Assembly: GCA_014529385.2 (NCBI GenBank)
Contig: CM043965.1
Coordinates: forward strand, 67,639,690 to 67,699,689
Length of the DNA: 60,000 nucleotides
DNA from: Adiantum capillus-veneris
Lineage: Eukaryota; Streptophyta; Polypodiopsida; Polypodiales; Pteridaceae
Reading direction: 5' to 3'
Below are positions 10,684 through 20,853 of this stretch, one piece after another. How positions within the stretch are numbered: position 1 is the stretch's first letter; each line of letters opens with the position of its first letter. Position numbers and translations under genes: made by a program. Under the pieces are notes generated by a model. It was not told the DNA's origin and did no database searches. It worked only from the letters and a program-made list of their open reading frames with translations.

Positions 10684-10789
10684 ACCGTTCCGGCCCCCGT
10701 TCCCATTCCGCTTTTTCGGGGGGGCTCCGTTCCGGAAACGTTTCGGAGGCCCCCATTCCCGTTCCCCGTTCCCGTTTCGGGTAACTTTG
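10684..10789 (-). promoter_or_regulatory. hAT right terminal and subterminal repeat region
   Basis: CCGTTCC/CCCGTTCC-type repeats in the orientation opposite to those at the left end, finishing in the terminal repeat CCCGTTTCGGGTAACTTTG. Together with the left end these give the inverted arrangement expected for transposase binding. Confidence 0.8.
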
Positions 10790-10961
10790 ATGTGGTCGCC
10801 CAGGTAAGTGGGCGGGCCGCCAGGTATGTACACATATTCTTTTGTAAAAACCTAATAAGAACTCACTATGCTCTACACATTACAGTACAGCGAGTTACCA
10901 TATCGTCGTGCTCTTCTTCTCGCACTCTCTCTCGCGTCGCACTTCCGCTCGTACTCCTTCA
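10790..10961 (+). repeat. copia B 5' LTR, remainder
   Basis: The first eight bases are the second copy of the hAT duplication. From 10798 the sequence matches 16153-16316 of the 3' LTR with one substitution (ACAGTACAGC versus ACAGTAGAGC) and ends CTCCTTCA. Confidence 0.95.
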
Positions 10962-10963
10962 AC

Positions 10964-10975
10964 TGGTATCAGAGC
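10964..10975 (+). promoter_or_regulatory. copia B primer-binding site
   Basis: TGGTATCAGAGC, two bases after the 5' LTR, complementary to the 3' end of plant initiator tRNA-Met, which primes minus-strand DNA synthesis. Confidence 0.92.
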
Positions 10976-12058
10976 TCAGATCGAGGCTCGGGGCAGCACT
11001 GCAGGAGGCTAGAGTCACCAAATCAGATTGGAGTGAAATTCGACAGGCGAAGACACGGCCCTAAATCTTGTGGGAGAGTCCAAAGGGCTTGGTGTTGTCA
11101 AAATTTCATTCTGAGGTCATCTCGGCCACCGTTCGACTTCGACAAAGGTCTGCGCAGGCCATTTTCGACTACGTGGTCTCGACGGGTGCAGATCCGACTC
11201 TGCAAATTTGGGGTTTTTGGCCTACAACTGCAGGTGCTGAGGATATCGACACTCCCAGAGTGTTGATTTGTGGCTGTCTACACATCGAAGGACGGCTCAC
11301 AGTTCTTGGAGGCGTGTCACATACGACACGGACGCATCTACACACAGACTGTAGGCGACATCCACTAGTTCATCAGGTAGCTTGTGTTTGCTGCTTGATA
11401 TTCCAAATTTCATCCTGACATTGCAGGTAATTCCACATGGGATGTATTGTCAGAGATGATGTATGTCTTTTGAGGGTTTGCTGGCTGTGAGTCACGCACC
11501 AAACAACCGCCGCAGCGGTTACAACATACAGTGGGAAATTTGTGGATGTATGACTTTGTGGGAAGTCTATGTACTGTCAGATTTACTGCAGCCTTTGTTG
11601 AGGGTCGAGTGAGGTTTTATTGAGCTGGGGGATTCTCGAATGTTGAGATCCTTTCGGTGATACAGGTCTTGGAGCGATCCCTCGAGCACCCTTAGATAGG
11701 CAGCTAGGATGTATTGACTGTGAGTTAGACAGTTGGGATTGCATCTTTGCTTTAATGCCGTTGAGGCATTGTCGCAGTCTATGCTTACAGGACAGTGACA
11801 AGACAGTGAGAGACAGTACAGGTGCAGGACAGGTTTACACGTAGCTTACAGTGTCAGAAAGACAGTGTTTTTTGAGCTGTTTTTTGGTCTGTTTTTAGTA
11901 CACCAGAGCCATTTTACAAAGGAGACTCTGCCAAAATTTCTGCAGAATCTGAAGCTTTCTTGGTTCATTTGACAGGTTGATATTGGTTCAGCGGTCAGTT
12001 TACAGGGGAAACTCTGCCGAATTTTTCCCAGAAAAGTAAACTACTGTGAAGCGTAGCT
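10976..12058 (+). other. copia B untranslated leader
   Basis: 1.1 kb between primer-binding site and gag start. Only short, overlapping open frames are seen and none resembles a protein. Leaders of this kind hold packaging and dimerisation signals, which cannot be located from sequence alone. Part of the leader is recognisably related to the leader of copia A at 18265-19302. Confidence 0.7.
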
Positions 12059-13060
12059 ATGGCTGGATCACAGGACACTGCTCTTTACAATATCAAGAAG
12101 TTGGATGGAACCAATTTCCCATTGTGGAAGAAGCAGATTTGGCACGTGTTGGTACAAAAGAAGCAGATAAAACCTATAAAGCTCAAGGGGATAAAACCAG
12201 AAGATATGGACGAAGATGAATGGAGCGAAATGGATGAATTGGCACTTTCTACCATTATGCTGACTTTGGCAGAAAGCGTTTACTTCAATGTAGCAGACGA
12301 GATGTCGGCTTATCAAGCATGGTTAAAGCTGAGTGATCTTTATGAGAAGCAGAGTGCAGCTTCACAGGTATACTGGCTTAAGAAGCTTGTTGACTTGAAG
12401 ATGAAAGAAGGGACACCTATGTCCAATCATCTAAATGAATTCAACACAATCTATAGTCAGTTGTCAGCTCAAGGTGTCAAGTTTGATGAACCTGTTAGAG
12501 CTATGTTCCTGTTGATCACATTGCCGGAAAGTTGGGACACTTTTCGCACAGCTTTGAGTAATTCTGCACCTCCAGATAGTTTGAACATAGCAGGTGTAGA
12601 AGGAAGTCTGCTTACTGAAGAAACCAATAGAAAGACAATGGACAAAGGCAAAGAAACAACCTTAGTTGTCAGGGGAAGGACCAAAGAAAATGTACAAAGG
12701 TGGAAAGAGGAATCAGTCTCGTAGTAAGTTCCGCAGTGCTAAAGGCAAGAGTGACATAGAATGCTACCATTGTGGCAAGAAGGTTCACATGAAAAGAGAC
12801 TGCAGAGAATGGAAAGTAGAAAAAGGCAAAGAGAAAGCTGAAGACCATGGTGAGAAGAACAAGTCCTCAGTGAAGATTCAAGAAATAAATGTGACAAACA
12901 CTGTTGCAGTGGATGACAGTCTAGTGTCAGGAGACATCTACTTCTTGAAGAATACAATGGACTCAGCTCTTCTTACAGCATCTGATGGAAATGCACTGAG
13001 TGACTGGATTATAGACTCAAGGGCATCACTCATGTGTCTCCAAACAAGGAGTGGTTTACC
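12059..13060 (+). pseudogene. copia B gag and protease start (two frameshifts)
   Basis: Gag opens MAGSQDTALYNIKKLDG, the usual start of the copia UBN2 gag domain, and runs to about residue 205. Near 12675 one base is lost or gained: the continuation, with the CCHC zinc knuckle CYHCGKKVHMKRDC (12763-12804) that binds RNA, lies in another frame. Near 13030 a second one-base shift returns reading to the gag frame for pol. The protease active site reads DSRAS instead of DSGAS, a change expected to inactivate the enzyme. The element therefore cannot make a normal Gag-Pol. Confidence 0.9.
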
Positions 13061-16036
13061 TCTTATGTGCCCACTAAAGATCATGTTCGGCTAGGCAATG
13101 GGCAGACATGTGAGATCTTAGGTTTTGGAGATGTTCAATTGAAGTTTCAGAATGGCTCTTCTTTCACGCTGAAGAATGTGAGACATGTTCCCGCAATTAC
13201 AAAGAGCTTAATCAGCACAGGTTTACTTGATGATGCTTGCTACGTCACCACTTTTGGACAGAACATGTGGAAGATATCCAAGGGTTCTATGACAGTAGCA
13301 CATGGAGTAAAGTCTGGAGGACTTTACATGATTTATGTATCAGATGTCTCTAAAAATGTAATCAATGTAACCGAGCAGCCGAACGTTTCTTTGTGGCATA
13401 GCTGGTTAGGACATATGTCCAAGAAGGGAATGGAAATCTTGTCTCGTTCTGGTTATTTGCCTGGCTTTTCATTTAATGATTTTGAATTCTGTGAACATTG
13501 TCTGTATGGTAAGCAAACACAGCAGCCACATAAGCATAGAAGCAGTAGAAGAGATACACAGTTGGCACTTTTTCATAGTGATTTGTGTGGACCTATGCCT
13601 AACCTATCTCTAGGGGGAGCTTCTTACTTTATGACATTTATAGATGATTACTCGAGGAAAGTATGGGTTTACTTTCTCAAGCACAAGGATGAAGCGTTTA
13701 GTGTTTTCAAAACATTTGTGACACTTGTGGAGAATCAGAGTGGTAAGAAGCTTAAATGCTTACGCACTGACAATGGTGGAGAGTATGTTTCAAAGGCCTT
13801 TCAGGACTTTTGTGAGTCAAAAGGTATAAAACGTGAACTTACTGCTCCTTACAATCCTCCTCAAAATGGTGTTGCTGAGAGGATGAATAGGACCATACAA
13901 GAGAAGGTCAGAAGTATGTTGTCTAATGCACAGCTGCCAAATGGGTTTTGGACTGAAGCTGTATCAACAGCTGTTCATCTTGTAAATAGATCTCCTAGCA
14001 AGGTTTTGCAGAAGGATTCAGTGCCAGAGATGGTATGGTCAGGCAAAATGCCCTCATACAAGCATCTCAGAGTCTTTGGCTGTGAGGCATATACTCACGT
14101 TCCAAAGGAATTTAGGAACAAACTTGAGCCAAAGAGTAGAAAGTGCATATTTCTAGGCTATGGTAATTCTGGTGAGATGGGGTATAGACTTTGGGATCCC
14201 GAATCCAGAAAGGTTGTCCGCAGCAATGATGTTCACTTTAATGAATCCAAATATCATTCTAAACCAGAAAGGGTTGAGGAGATTAGAAGAGTTGTCTTCC
14301 AAGAAGATGGACCTGCACGTGCAAGACAAAATGTCAGGGCTCAAGAGGAGCAAGGACAGGATAGAGTGGAACCACAGGTTGTGGCTGAGCCTCAGCCACC
14401 TATTGTGCGTAGGTTTGGACGTGTCACGCGACCTCCTGATAGGTTTGTTCCATCTATGAACTATGTCATGTTGACTGATTGCAATGAGCCTTCATGTTAC
14501 AAGGAAGCAGTGCAAATGAAGGACTCCGGGAATTGGCAATTGGCCATGCAATCAGAGATGACAGCTCTGCATAAAAACCAGACATGGAAGCTAGTTAAAT
14601 TACCACAAGGCAAAATGGCTCTACCTTGTAAATGGGTTTACAGGTATAAGACCGCTCATGATAGTCAGCCAAAGTACAAAGCAAGGCTTGTTGCCAAGGG
14701 CTTTAAGCAAGAACAAGGCATTGACTTTGATGAAGTCTTCTCTTCGGTGGTCAAGATGACTACATTGAGATGCTTTCTTGCATTGGTTGCCATATTAGAT
14801 TTGGTGTTGCACCAAATGGATGTCAAGACAGCGTTCTTGCATGGTGATTTAGATGTGGAAATTTACATGCAGCAGCCAGAAGGGTTTGTTGAGAAAGGCA
14901 AGGAAGATTGGGTATGCCAGTTGTTAAAGAGTCTTTATGGCTTAAAACAATCACTGAGGGCATGGTACCATAAATTCCACAAGTTTATGCTTTCTCAAGG
15001 CTACAAATGTAGTGAGTTCGATCACTGTCTATATACAAAGAAGGCTAAGGATGGCAGTTGGCTGATCCTTATTTTGTATGTGGATGACATGTTGATTGCT
15101 GGCAAGCACTTGGAAGAAATTTCAGCTTTGAAGTCAAAGATGGCAAAATCGTTTGACATGAAAGACATGGGTGAGGCAAGTCATATACTTGGTATGCGCA
15201 TTGAGAGAGACAGATCAAAGAAGTTGATTTGGTTATCTCAAACAGAGTATATTGACAAGGTTTTGCAACGTTTCAATATGGAGAAGGGAAAGGCACTGAG
15301 TGTTTCATTGCCACTATATGTGAAACTTAGCAAACAAGATTGTCCTGTGTCTGAGGAAGAACAGGTTGAAATGGATAAGATTCCATATGCGTCTGCAGTG
15401 GGTAGTTTGATGTATGCAATGATTGCTACTCGCCCAGACATTGCATTTGCAGTGGGAGTAGTAAGTCGATACATGTCAAACCCAGGCAAGAAACATTGGG
15501 AGGCAGTGAAAGGAATATTGAGATACCTAAAAGCTACAAAGAGTATGCGTATATGCTATGGGAGTCAGGAGCTAAGTGTAAAGGGTTTTACAGACTCAGA
15601 TTATGCAGGTGACTTAGACAACCGAAGGTCTACGTCAGGGTATGTCTTTACATTGGCTGGTGGAGCAGTATCATGGCGTTCTAGATTACAAGATTGTGTT
15701 ACTCAGTCTACTACAGAGGCTGAATATGTTGCAGCATCAGAGGCATGCAAAGAATCAATTTGGCTTAATCGACTAGTAACAGATGTGGGAATCAAAGAAG
15801 AGATGCTTGTGTTATATTGTGATAGTCAAAGTGCTATACAATTGGCTCGCAATCCAGTTTATCACTCAAAGACAAAGCATGTGAATGTGAAGTATCATTT
15901 CATCAGGGAAATGCTCGAGGATAAGCAACTTCAGCTTGTCAAAGTTCACACCACAGAAAATCCTGCTGATCTACTTACAAAAGGACTTCCCTCAGAGAGC
16001 TTTGCGCATTTTCGCAAGCAGTTAGGTGTAGGGTAG
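13034..16036 (+). CDS. copia B pol: integrase, reverse transcriptase, RNase H
   Basis: One open frame of 1000 codons from an internal ATG; the natural polyprotein starts upstream. In order: end of protease; GAG-pre-integrase zinc finger (LWHSWLGHM ... FCEHCLYGKQ, about residues 118-155); integrase core with Asp in FHSDLCGPM (about 180), Asp in LRTDNGGEY (about 244) and Glu in NGVAERMN (about 281); RT with MDVKTAFLHGDL (about 595) and YVDDMLIAG (about 682); RNase H with [15 protein letters not shown] and YCDSQSAIQ (about 853-935). All catalytic residues are intact. Integrase before RT is the copia order. Loss of function comes only from the upstream gag-protease damage. Confidence 0.95.
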   Translation: MSPNKEWFTSYVPTKDHVRLGNGQTCEILGFGDVQLKFQNGSSFTLKNVRHVPAITKSLISTGLLDDACYVTTFGQNMWKISKGSMTVAHGVKSGGLYMIYVSDVSKNVINVTEQPNVSLWHSWLGHMSKKGMEILSRSGYLPGFSFNDFEFCEHCLYGKQTQQPHKHRSSRRDTQLALFHSDLCGPMPNLSLGGASYFMTFIDDYSRKVWVYFLKHKDEAFSVFKTFVTLVENQSGKKLKCLRTDNGGEYVSKAFQDFCESKGIKRELTAPYNPPQNGVAERMNRTIQEKVRSMLSNAQLPNGFWTEAVSTAVHLVNRSPSKVLQKDSVPEMVWSGKMPSYKHLRVFGCEAYTHVPKEFRNKLEPKSRKCIFLGYGNSGEMGYRLWDPESRKVVRSNDVHFNESKYHSKPERVEEIRRVVFQEDGPARARQNVRAQEEQGQDRVEPQVVAEPQPPIVRRFGRVTRPPDRFVPSMNYVMLTDCNEPSCYKEAVQMKDSGNWQLAMQSEMTALHKNQTWKLVKLPQGKMALPCKWVYRYKTAHDSQPKYKARLVAKGFKQEQGIDFDEVFSSVVKMTTLRCFLALVAILDLVLHQMDVKTAFLHGDLDVEIYMQQPEGFVEKGKEDWVCQLLKSLYGLKQSLRAWYHKFHKFMLSQGYKCSEFDHCLYTKKAKDGSWLILILYVDDMLIAGKHLEEISALKSKMAKSFDMKDMGEASHILGMRIERDRSKKLIWLSQTEYIDKVLQRFNMEKGKALSVSLPLYVKLSKQDCPVSEEEQVEMDKIPYASAVGSLMYAMIATRPDIAFAVGVVSRYMSNPGKKHWEAVKGILRYLKATKSMRICYGSQELSVKGFTDSDYAGDLDNRRSTSGYVFTLAGGAVSWRSRLQDCVTQSTTEAEYVAASEACKESIWLNRLVTDVGIKEEMLVLYCDSQSAIQLARNPVYHSKTKHVNVKYHFIREMLEDKQLQLVKVHTTENPADLLTKGLPSESFAHFRKQLGVG

Positions 16037-16111
16037 TACATCACTTCTCTACATCTCTTGTATATTAGCTTGTATAGTAGCTTCTCTCACACTTAAAGTA
16101 CCACATTGGAC

Positions 16112-16125
16112 TTTAAGTGGGAGGT
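16112..16125 (+). promoter_or_regulatory. copia B polypurine tract
   Basis: TTTAAGTGGGAGGT directly before the 3' LTR, identical in core to that of copia A. Confidence 0.88.
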
Positions 16126-16316
16126 TATTGGGGTATAAAGCCCAATGTGGTCGCCCAGGTAAGTGGGCGGGCCGCCAGGTATGTACACATATTCTTTTGT
16201 AAAAACCTAATAAGAACTCACTATGCTCTACACATTACAGTAGAGCGAGTTACCATATCGTCGTGCTCTTCTTCTCGCACTCTCTCTCGCGTCGCACTTC
16301 CGCTCGTACTCCTTCA
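16126..16316 (+). repeat. copia B 3' LTR
   Basis: 191 bp, uninterrupted. It shows the original LTR sequence across the hAT insertion point. It starts TATTGGGG instead of TGTTGGGG. Confidence 0.95.
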
Positions 16317-17635
16317 AAGACCTGTTGATCAAATGGACTGTTGTAGCCACTGCTTCCACCCAAAATCCATCAGGCAACTCAGCATTTGACAACATGCTTC
16401 TAACCTTCTCTTGTATGGTCCTATTCATACGTTTTGCAACCCCATTCTGTGAAGGATTATATGGTGCAGTAAGTTCCCGCTTAATCCCTTTTGCTTCACA
16501 AAAGTCTTGAAAAGCTTTGGAAATGTACTCTCCATCATTGTCAGTTCTCAAGCACTTCAGCTTCTGACCACTCTGATTCTCCACAAGCTGCAAGAATGTC
16601 TTAAAAACCTTGAGCACCTCATTCTTGTGCTTCAATAAGTAAACCCATACTTTGCGAGAATAGTCATCTATGAATGTACAAAAGTACGCTGCTCCCCCTA
16701 GTGACAAACTAGGCATTGGTCCACATAGATCACTACTGTGCACAAGAGCTAACCGTTCGTCCCTACGATTCCTCTTTGATCTGTGCGGTTCCTGTGTTTG
16801 CTTACCATAAACACAATGCTCACAAAACTCGAAATCTTGAAATGAAAAGGAGGGCAAATAACCATAATGAGAAAGTATTTCCATTCCTCTTTTTGACATA
16901 TGTCCCAGCCTACGATGCCACAGTGACACACTTGGCTGCTCAATCACATTAATTACATGGTTTTTAACCTCTGAAACATGTAAAGTGTACAAAGTTCCTG
17001 ACTTGCTGCCATGTGCTATAGTCATCGAACTTTTGGAGATCTTCCAAGCGTTGTTCCCAAAGACTGTCACATAACCCGCATCATCCAACTTCCCTGTACT
17101 GATCAAGCTCTTTCGAATTGCTGGAACATGTCTGACATTCTTAAGCCATAAAGAAGAGCCATTCTGAAACTTCAACTGCACATCTCCCACTCCAAGTATG
17201 TCACAAACCTACTCGTTGCCAAGTTTGACATAATCTTTAGTAGTCACATATGGTGTAAACCACTCTTTGTGCGGAGAAACATGTAAAGATGTCCCTAAGT
17301 CGACAATCCAATCACTCATAGCATGTCCATCCTCTGCAGTCAAGAAAACAGAATCAAGATTGCTTGTGAGGAAGATGTCACCAGCTGCTATACCATAATC
17401 ACTGTCTGAACCAGATCCTGTGACATTCACCTCTTCAATCTTCATTGAACTCTTATTTTCATCTTGCTCAGAACTCTTTGTTTTGCCTTTTTCTTGTTTC
17501 CACTTCGTACAATCTCTCTTCATGTGACGCTTCTTGCCACAATGGTAGCATTCTATGTCATCCTTTGACTTTGAGTCACAAGACTTACTTCGGTTTTGTG
17601 TCTTCTTACCCTTCTTCTCTTTAGACTGTTGTCTC
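16317..17635 (-). pseudogene. copia A zinc knuckle, protease and integrase N-terminal half
   Basis: Minus-strand continuation of copia A. From 17635 downward: linker with CYHCGKKRHMKRDC knuckle (about 17508-17549), protease region (MSDWIVDLGTSLHV, where DLGTS stands for the usual DSGAS), GAG-pre-integrase (LWHRRLGHMSKRG ... CEHCVYGKQ) and integrase core (SDLCGPM, LRTDNDGEY, NGVAKRMN). The integrase Glu in the usual VAERMN is Lys here, removing a catalytic residue. TAG at 17209-17211 replaces the Gln seen in element B. Reading stops at 16322 in NRS where element B is inserted and resumes at 7448. Confidence 0.9.
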
Positions 17636-17637
17636 CC

Positions 17638-18255
17638 TCAAACGACCAAAGCACTATTGCCTTTGCATTTGTCAATGTTCTTCCTATTCACTTCCTCTGT
17701 GAGCAAGCTGCCTTCTACATTGGCACTTGTAAGACCTTCTAGCGCGACAGAATTACTTAACGCTGTACGAAAAGTATCCCAACTGTCTAGCAAAGTGATT
17801 AAGAGAAACATAGCCTTCACTGAATCTGGAAAGACTATCTCTTGTGATGTTAACTGGCTAAAAATTGTGTGAAATTCATTGAGATGATTTGACATGGCTG
17901 TCCCTTCCTTCATCTTCAAATCCACCAATTTCTTGAGCCAATAAATCTGAGAAGCAGCACTTTGTTTCTCGTACATACCACATAGCTTTTGCCATACGCC
18001 ATACGCTGTAGTCTCTTCTGCTACGTTGAAGTAAACATTTTCTATCAGTGTCAGCATGATTGTGGAACAAGCTAACTCGTCAAGCTCTTCCCACTCATCT
18101 TCAGCCATACTTTCTGGTCTCTCCCCTTTGAGCTTCAGTGGCTTCACTTGTTTTTTCTGCACCAAAACCTGCCAAATCTGCTTCTTCCAGAATGGAAAGT
18201 TTGTGCCATCTAGCTTCTTTATGTTGTAAAGAGTCTCACTTTGAGAAGATGCCAT
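17638..18255 (-). pseudogene. copia A gag
   Basis: Capsid-type gag of the copia UBN2 family, opening MASSQSETLYNIKKLDG from the second ATG of the frame (18255); this start matches the gag start of element B. About 60-65% identical to the gag of B by eye. It ends at a TGA (17635-17640 region) after NSALVV; the same frame continues to the zinc knuckle without shift, and element B has Arg at this point, so a single CGA-to-TGA change explains the stop. Confidence 0.9.
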
Positions 18256-19302
18256 ATTTACCAAACTATTTACTTTTGGGAAAAATCCGACAAAGTTTCC
18301 CTTGTAAACTGGCCTCTGTACACAATAAACAAGCTGTAAACAACAAGCTGAACACTTTTCCTCAGGAACTGTCAGTATTTTGGAAAAATTTTGACAGAGT
18401 CCTCCCTGTAAACTGAGCTCTGAGAACCAAAAGATAGCTCAAAAACAATCATAAATAGCTGACCAGTGACAAATCTGAAAATCTCTGTAATATGCTGTCA
18501 TGTACGCATACACTGTCTCCTGTCTGGGAGATCACAGAACTTGTATCTATCTCAAGAATGAACCCTGAACAATGCCTCAACGGCCTGACGCATAAGATGC
18601 AATCCAGTGTCTACACAAAGTCATACATCCTATGGGATAAAAGTTGCCGAAGAGGATGCGTGTAGAGGGGAACTCCAGCAACCTAATCCACCTCACACTG
18701 GGTAACCCAGCCCCTAGTGCTTGGCTTCAAAAAACCTCACACATGACCCTCACAGATGGCTCAGCAAACTGTCCAAAACTAGCATACATCCTACAATAGA
18801 CCAATCACTGTCCTATGACCGCTGCGGCGGTCTGTCTGCTAGCGTGACTCACAACTAGCAGATCCACAATCACAGTACATCAATCTGCAATACATGCCAG
18901 TGGTGTCAAGCCGTCATATGGCCACACCTCCCCTGGAACCTGGCAAGCACAAGAAGTAGCAATGCAGACTGCAATATATATATCTGATGATATATATGTG
19001 TACCTGGTCTATAGATGATGCTTTGAAGACGAATGAGTGATGTATGTCGATGCCGTTATCGATGCAGACCACCTCCTGCTTGCCAATCTACACAAGACGG
19101 ATTTCTTTGCGGCTGAAATCTATCTTCTGCTGTAGTGCTCAGAACGAAATTCTGAGGGCATAAACGGCTTCGAAAGGGGGATAAATCTTAGGTCACCTGG
19201 TGGAAACGCTCCCGAAACGCCGAGTGTGAATTTTCGAGCTTCGGATCCAGAATCTGTCTGAAAAGTGTGCGCGTGCGATTACGAAAACCGCACTGAACCA
19301 AG
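18256..19302 (-). other. copia A untranslated leader
   Basis: About 1 kb between gag and primer-binding site, without convincing open frames. Contains a TATATATATC-type tract at 18976-18997. Confidence 0.7.
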
Positions 19303-19315
19303 CTCTGATACCAAT
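19303..19315 (-). promoter_or_regulatory. copia A primer-binding site
   Basis: Minus strand reads TTGGTATCAGAG directly after the LTR, complementary to initiator tRNA-Met. It fixes the element orientation as minus. Confidence 0.92.
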
Positions 19316-19545
19316 TGAAGTCGTGGAGCGGAGCGTGGATCGACTCACACACACACAGATGCACAGAGAGCTTACACAGTACACAGTACGTAGAGAACTC
19401 TGTTTTAAGGGTTATCTCCCAATGCCTTATTATCCACAAAAGTATAAGTGAGTATATACAAAAAGTTAGTGATATGTGAGTTAGGCGGGCGGGCGGGCAG
19501 ACGGCCATATCCGTATAAGAGGCCACTTGGGCTTTAATCCCAACA
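19316..19545 (-). repeat. copia A LTR (5' LTR in element orientation)
   Basis: 230 bp, mate of 5566-5793. Followed directly by the CCAAG duplication at 19546-19550. Confidence 0.93.
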
Positions 19546-19969
19546 CCAAGGAGGAGACCGCTTGAAGGGCGCATCGTTCAATTTCCAGGAAACATCATTC
19601 CCAAATTATATTGTTGGTGATGGCGAATATGTGTTGCTGCTGTGGCTCATGATACCCTTTCAATGCCCAGAGTTGGTCAGCCAACGTCATCGCAACTACA
19701 ATTTCATGCAATCTTCAACCCGTATAGTCACTGAGCGTGCCTTTTCACGCCTGAAGTGTACATGGCATATTTTGAAGGGAACCATCAGATCCCTTGACAT
19801 ACAAAAGCTTCCAAATGTCATTTTGGCTTGTATTCTTCACAATATGTTAGTGTCTCTCACTTATGACCCCATAGACCTTCAGGCTGCAGGGAGACAAACA
19901 CAGCCAACAATGATGACAAAGGCAGCTATTCACGAAAAGTCTGGTGGTGGGATTGTGCTGGTCATTTGA
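19546..19969 (+). pseudogene. PIF/Harbinger DDE transposase, 3' part
   Basis: Continues the gene broken at 5565. After the CCAAG duplication the frame reads through GGDRLKGASFNFQE, then YIVGDGEYVLLLWLMIPF, the conserved block before the last catalytic residue, and VTERAFSRLKCTWHIL with the catalytic Glu (about 19734). It ends with LACILHNMLV and a TGA at 19967. Removing the copia and one copy of CCAAG joins the two halves in frame (LCQGGDRL), which is good evidence that the insertion hit a then-continuous gene. The protein is unlikely to be functional because of the damage in the 5' part. Confidence 0.88.
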
Positions 19970-20496
19970 CAATGTAGAGTCAATGCATTCATGAAGGTGA
20001 GGGCCACGGAACAAGTAGCCAAGCATAACAACATGGATCAAGTAGTCAAACAACGACTAGGAAAAAGGCAGCTATCGAAAACAACTCAGGTGTGCATTCA
20101 CAGAGTAGTGGAAAATTAGACAAGGCCTTTCCAAAGCAACCAAGCAGTCACCGCCATGCAAATAAGGGGGAAACGTCTACGCCGTCACTGGCATGCAAAG
20201 AAGGGAATGAAGTATACAAAATTTACATTTAGAAAAACAGTTCACCTCTGTTCACACTGCTTCCCAGATGATGTCTCTCAAGCCTTTGCTCTTTTATAAA
20301 AGGTCCTGTATAGTCGCATCTGCGGAGAAAGGTAACGTCAGTATTTGATGTAGAACTGCATCATGTCATCTCTTCTCCAAAGAACTCAGAGAATTCAACT
20401 GTGTTTTATCGCAACGGAGACAATCGTCGCACAAGAGAAGCTTCCCAGATTACAGTGCTGCCTATGGACTCCCTATTTGAGTAGTACATGCACCAT

Positions 20497-20532
<36 letters not shown>

Positions 20533-20627
20533 GATGAGAACCCAAGGCAGGCCTTGAGCCATAATCCTACCTTAGCGTGCCCTTGAATTCCCTGCTTTCA
20601 AGTTTCTGCAACTATCGGCAATGATGA
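19970..20627. other. unassigned spacer with (CT)n at 20500-20530
   Basis: Probably 3' flank of the PIF/Harbinger element; its terminal repeat could not be located with confidence. A run of about 15 CT units lies at 20500-20530. No gene is recognised. Confidence 0.5.
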
Positions 20628-20807
20628 GCATGCTGGCTTATAGAGAAGCAGGGCCAGCCTTTTATCGATACAGCCCAGATGCACTCAAGCTACATTGAGC
20701 ACGCTTGTGAAGAGGGAAATATTGGCACTGAATCCGTTGCAGGAGTCATGGCGACTTTCATGGCACGGGATTTCAAGCCTGAGATGGTGCAAGCATCACG
20801 GGTATAG
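20628..20807 (+). other. short open frame, unrecognised
   Basis: About 59 codons open without an obvious start, containing FIDTAQMHSSYIEHACEEG and VMATFMARDFKPEM, with well-mixed amino-acid composition unlike the surrounding repeats. It could be an exon of a second transposon protein or of an old host gene. No family is recognised. Confidence 0.3.
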
Positions 20808-20853
20808 TTTGATTAGGAGGCGGTAGGTGTTGGAGTACTGCTAGTCGTAGGTA

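Larger units (their letters stand above)
7476..10789 (+). mobile_element. complete hAT DNA transposon
   Basis: 3314-bp element with terminal inverted repeats CAGAGTAACAGGGAACGGG (left) and the inverse of CAAAGTTACCCGAAACGGG (right), flanked by the perfect 8-bp duplication ATGTGGTC at 7468-7475 and 10790-10797. Eight-bp duplications and CA(G/A)AGT-type ends define hAT. The uninterrupted copy of the target is visible in the 3' LTR of element B near 16145-16152. Inside is one two-exon transposase gene with no stop or frameshift. Both ends carry dense GGAACGG/CCGTTCC repeats. Confidence 0.96.
7449..16316 (+). mobile_element. Ty1/copia retrotransposon B (nested in A, hosts hAT)
   Basis: Plus-strand copia element related to A, inserted in the integrase region of A in the opposite orientation. 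LTR ends are TGTTGGGG...CCTTCA. Flanking 5-mers are GAGAC (7444-7448) and AAGAC (16317-16321), a target-site duplication with one mismatch. Without the hAT insertion it is about 5.5 kb. LTRs differ by about two substitutions (one turns the terminal TG of the 3' LTR into TA), so it is younger than A. Pol is one open frame of 1000 codons; gag-protease has two frameshifts. Confidence 0.93.
5566..19545 (-). mobile_element. Ty1/copia retrotransposon A (hosts nested element B)
   Basis: Minus-strand copia element with 228- and 230-bp LTRs beginning TGTTGGGATT and ending CTTCA in element orientation, a primer-binding site next to the right LTR and a purine tract next to the left LTR. Without the nested element B (7449-16316 plus its 5-bp duplication) it would be about 5.1 kb. 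It sits inside a PIF/Harbinger transposase gene. Gag, zinc knuckle, protease, integrase, RT and RNase H are recognisable but the RT core is deleted and several stops are present, so it cannot be autonomous. The LTRs differ by about six substitutions plus repeat-length indels, so it is older than B. Confidence 0.93.
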
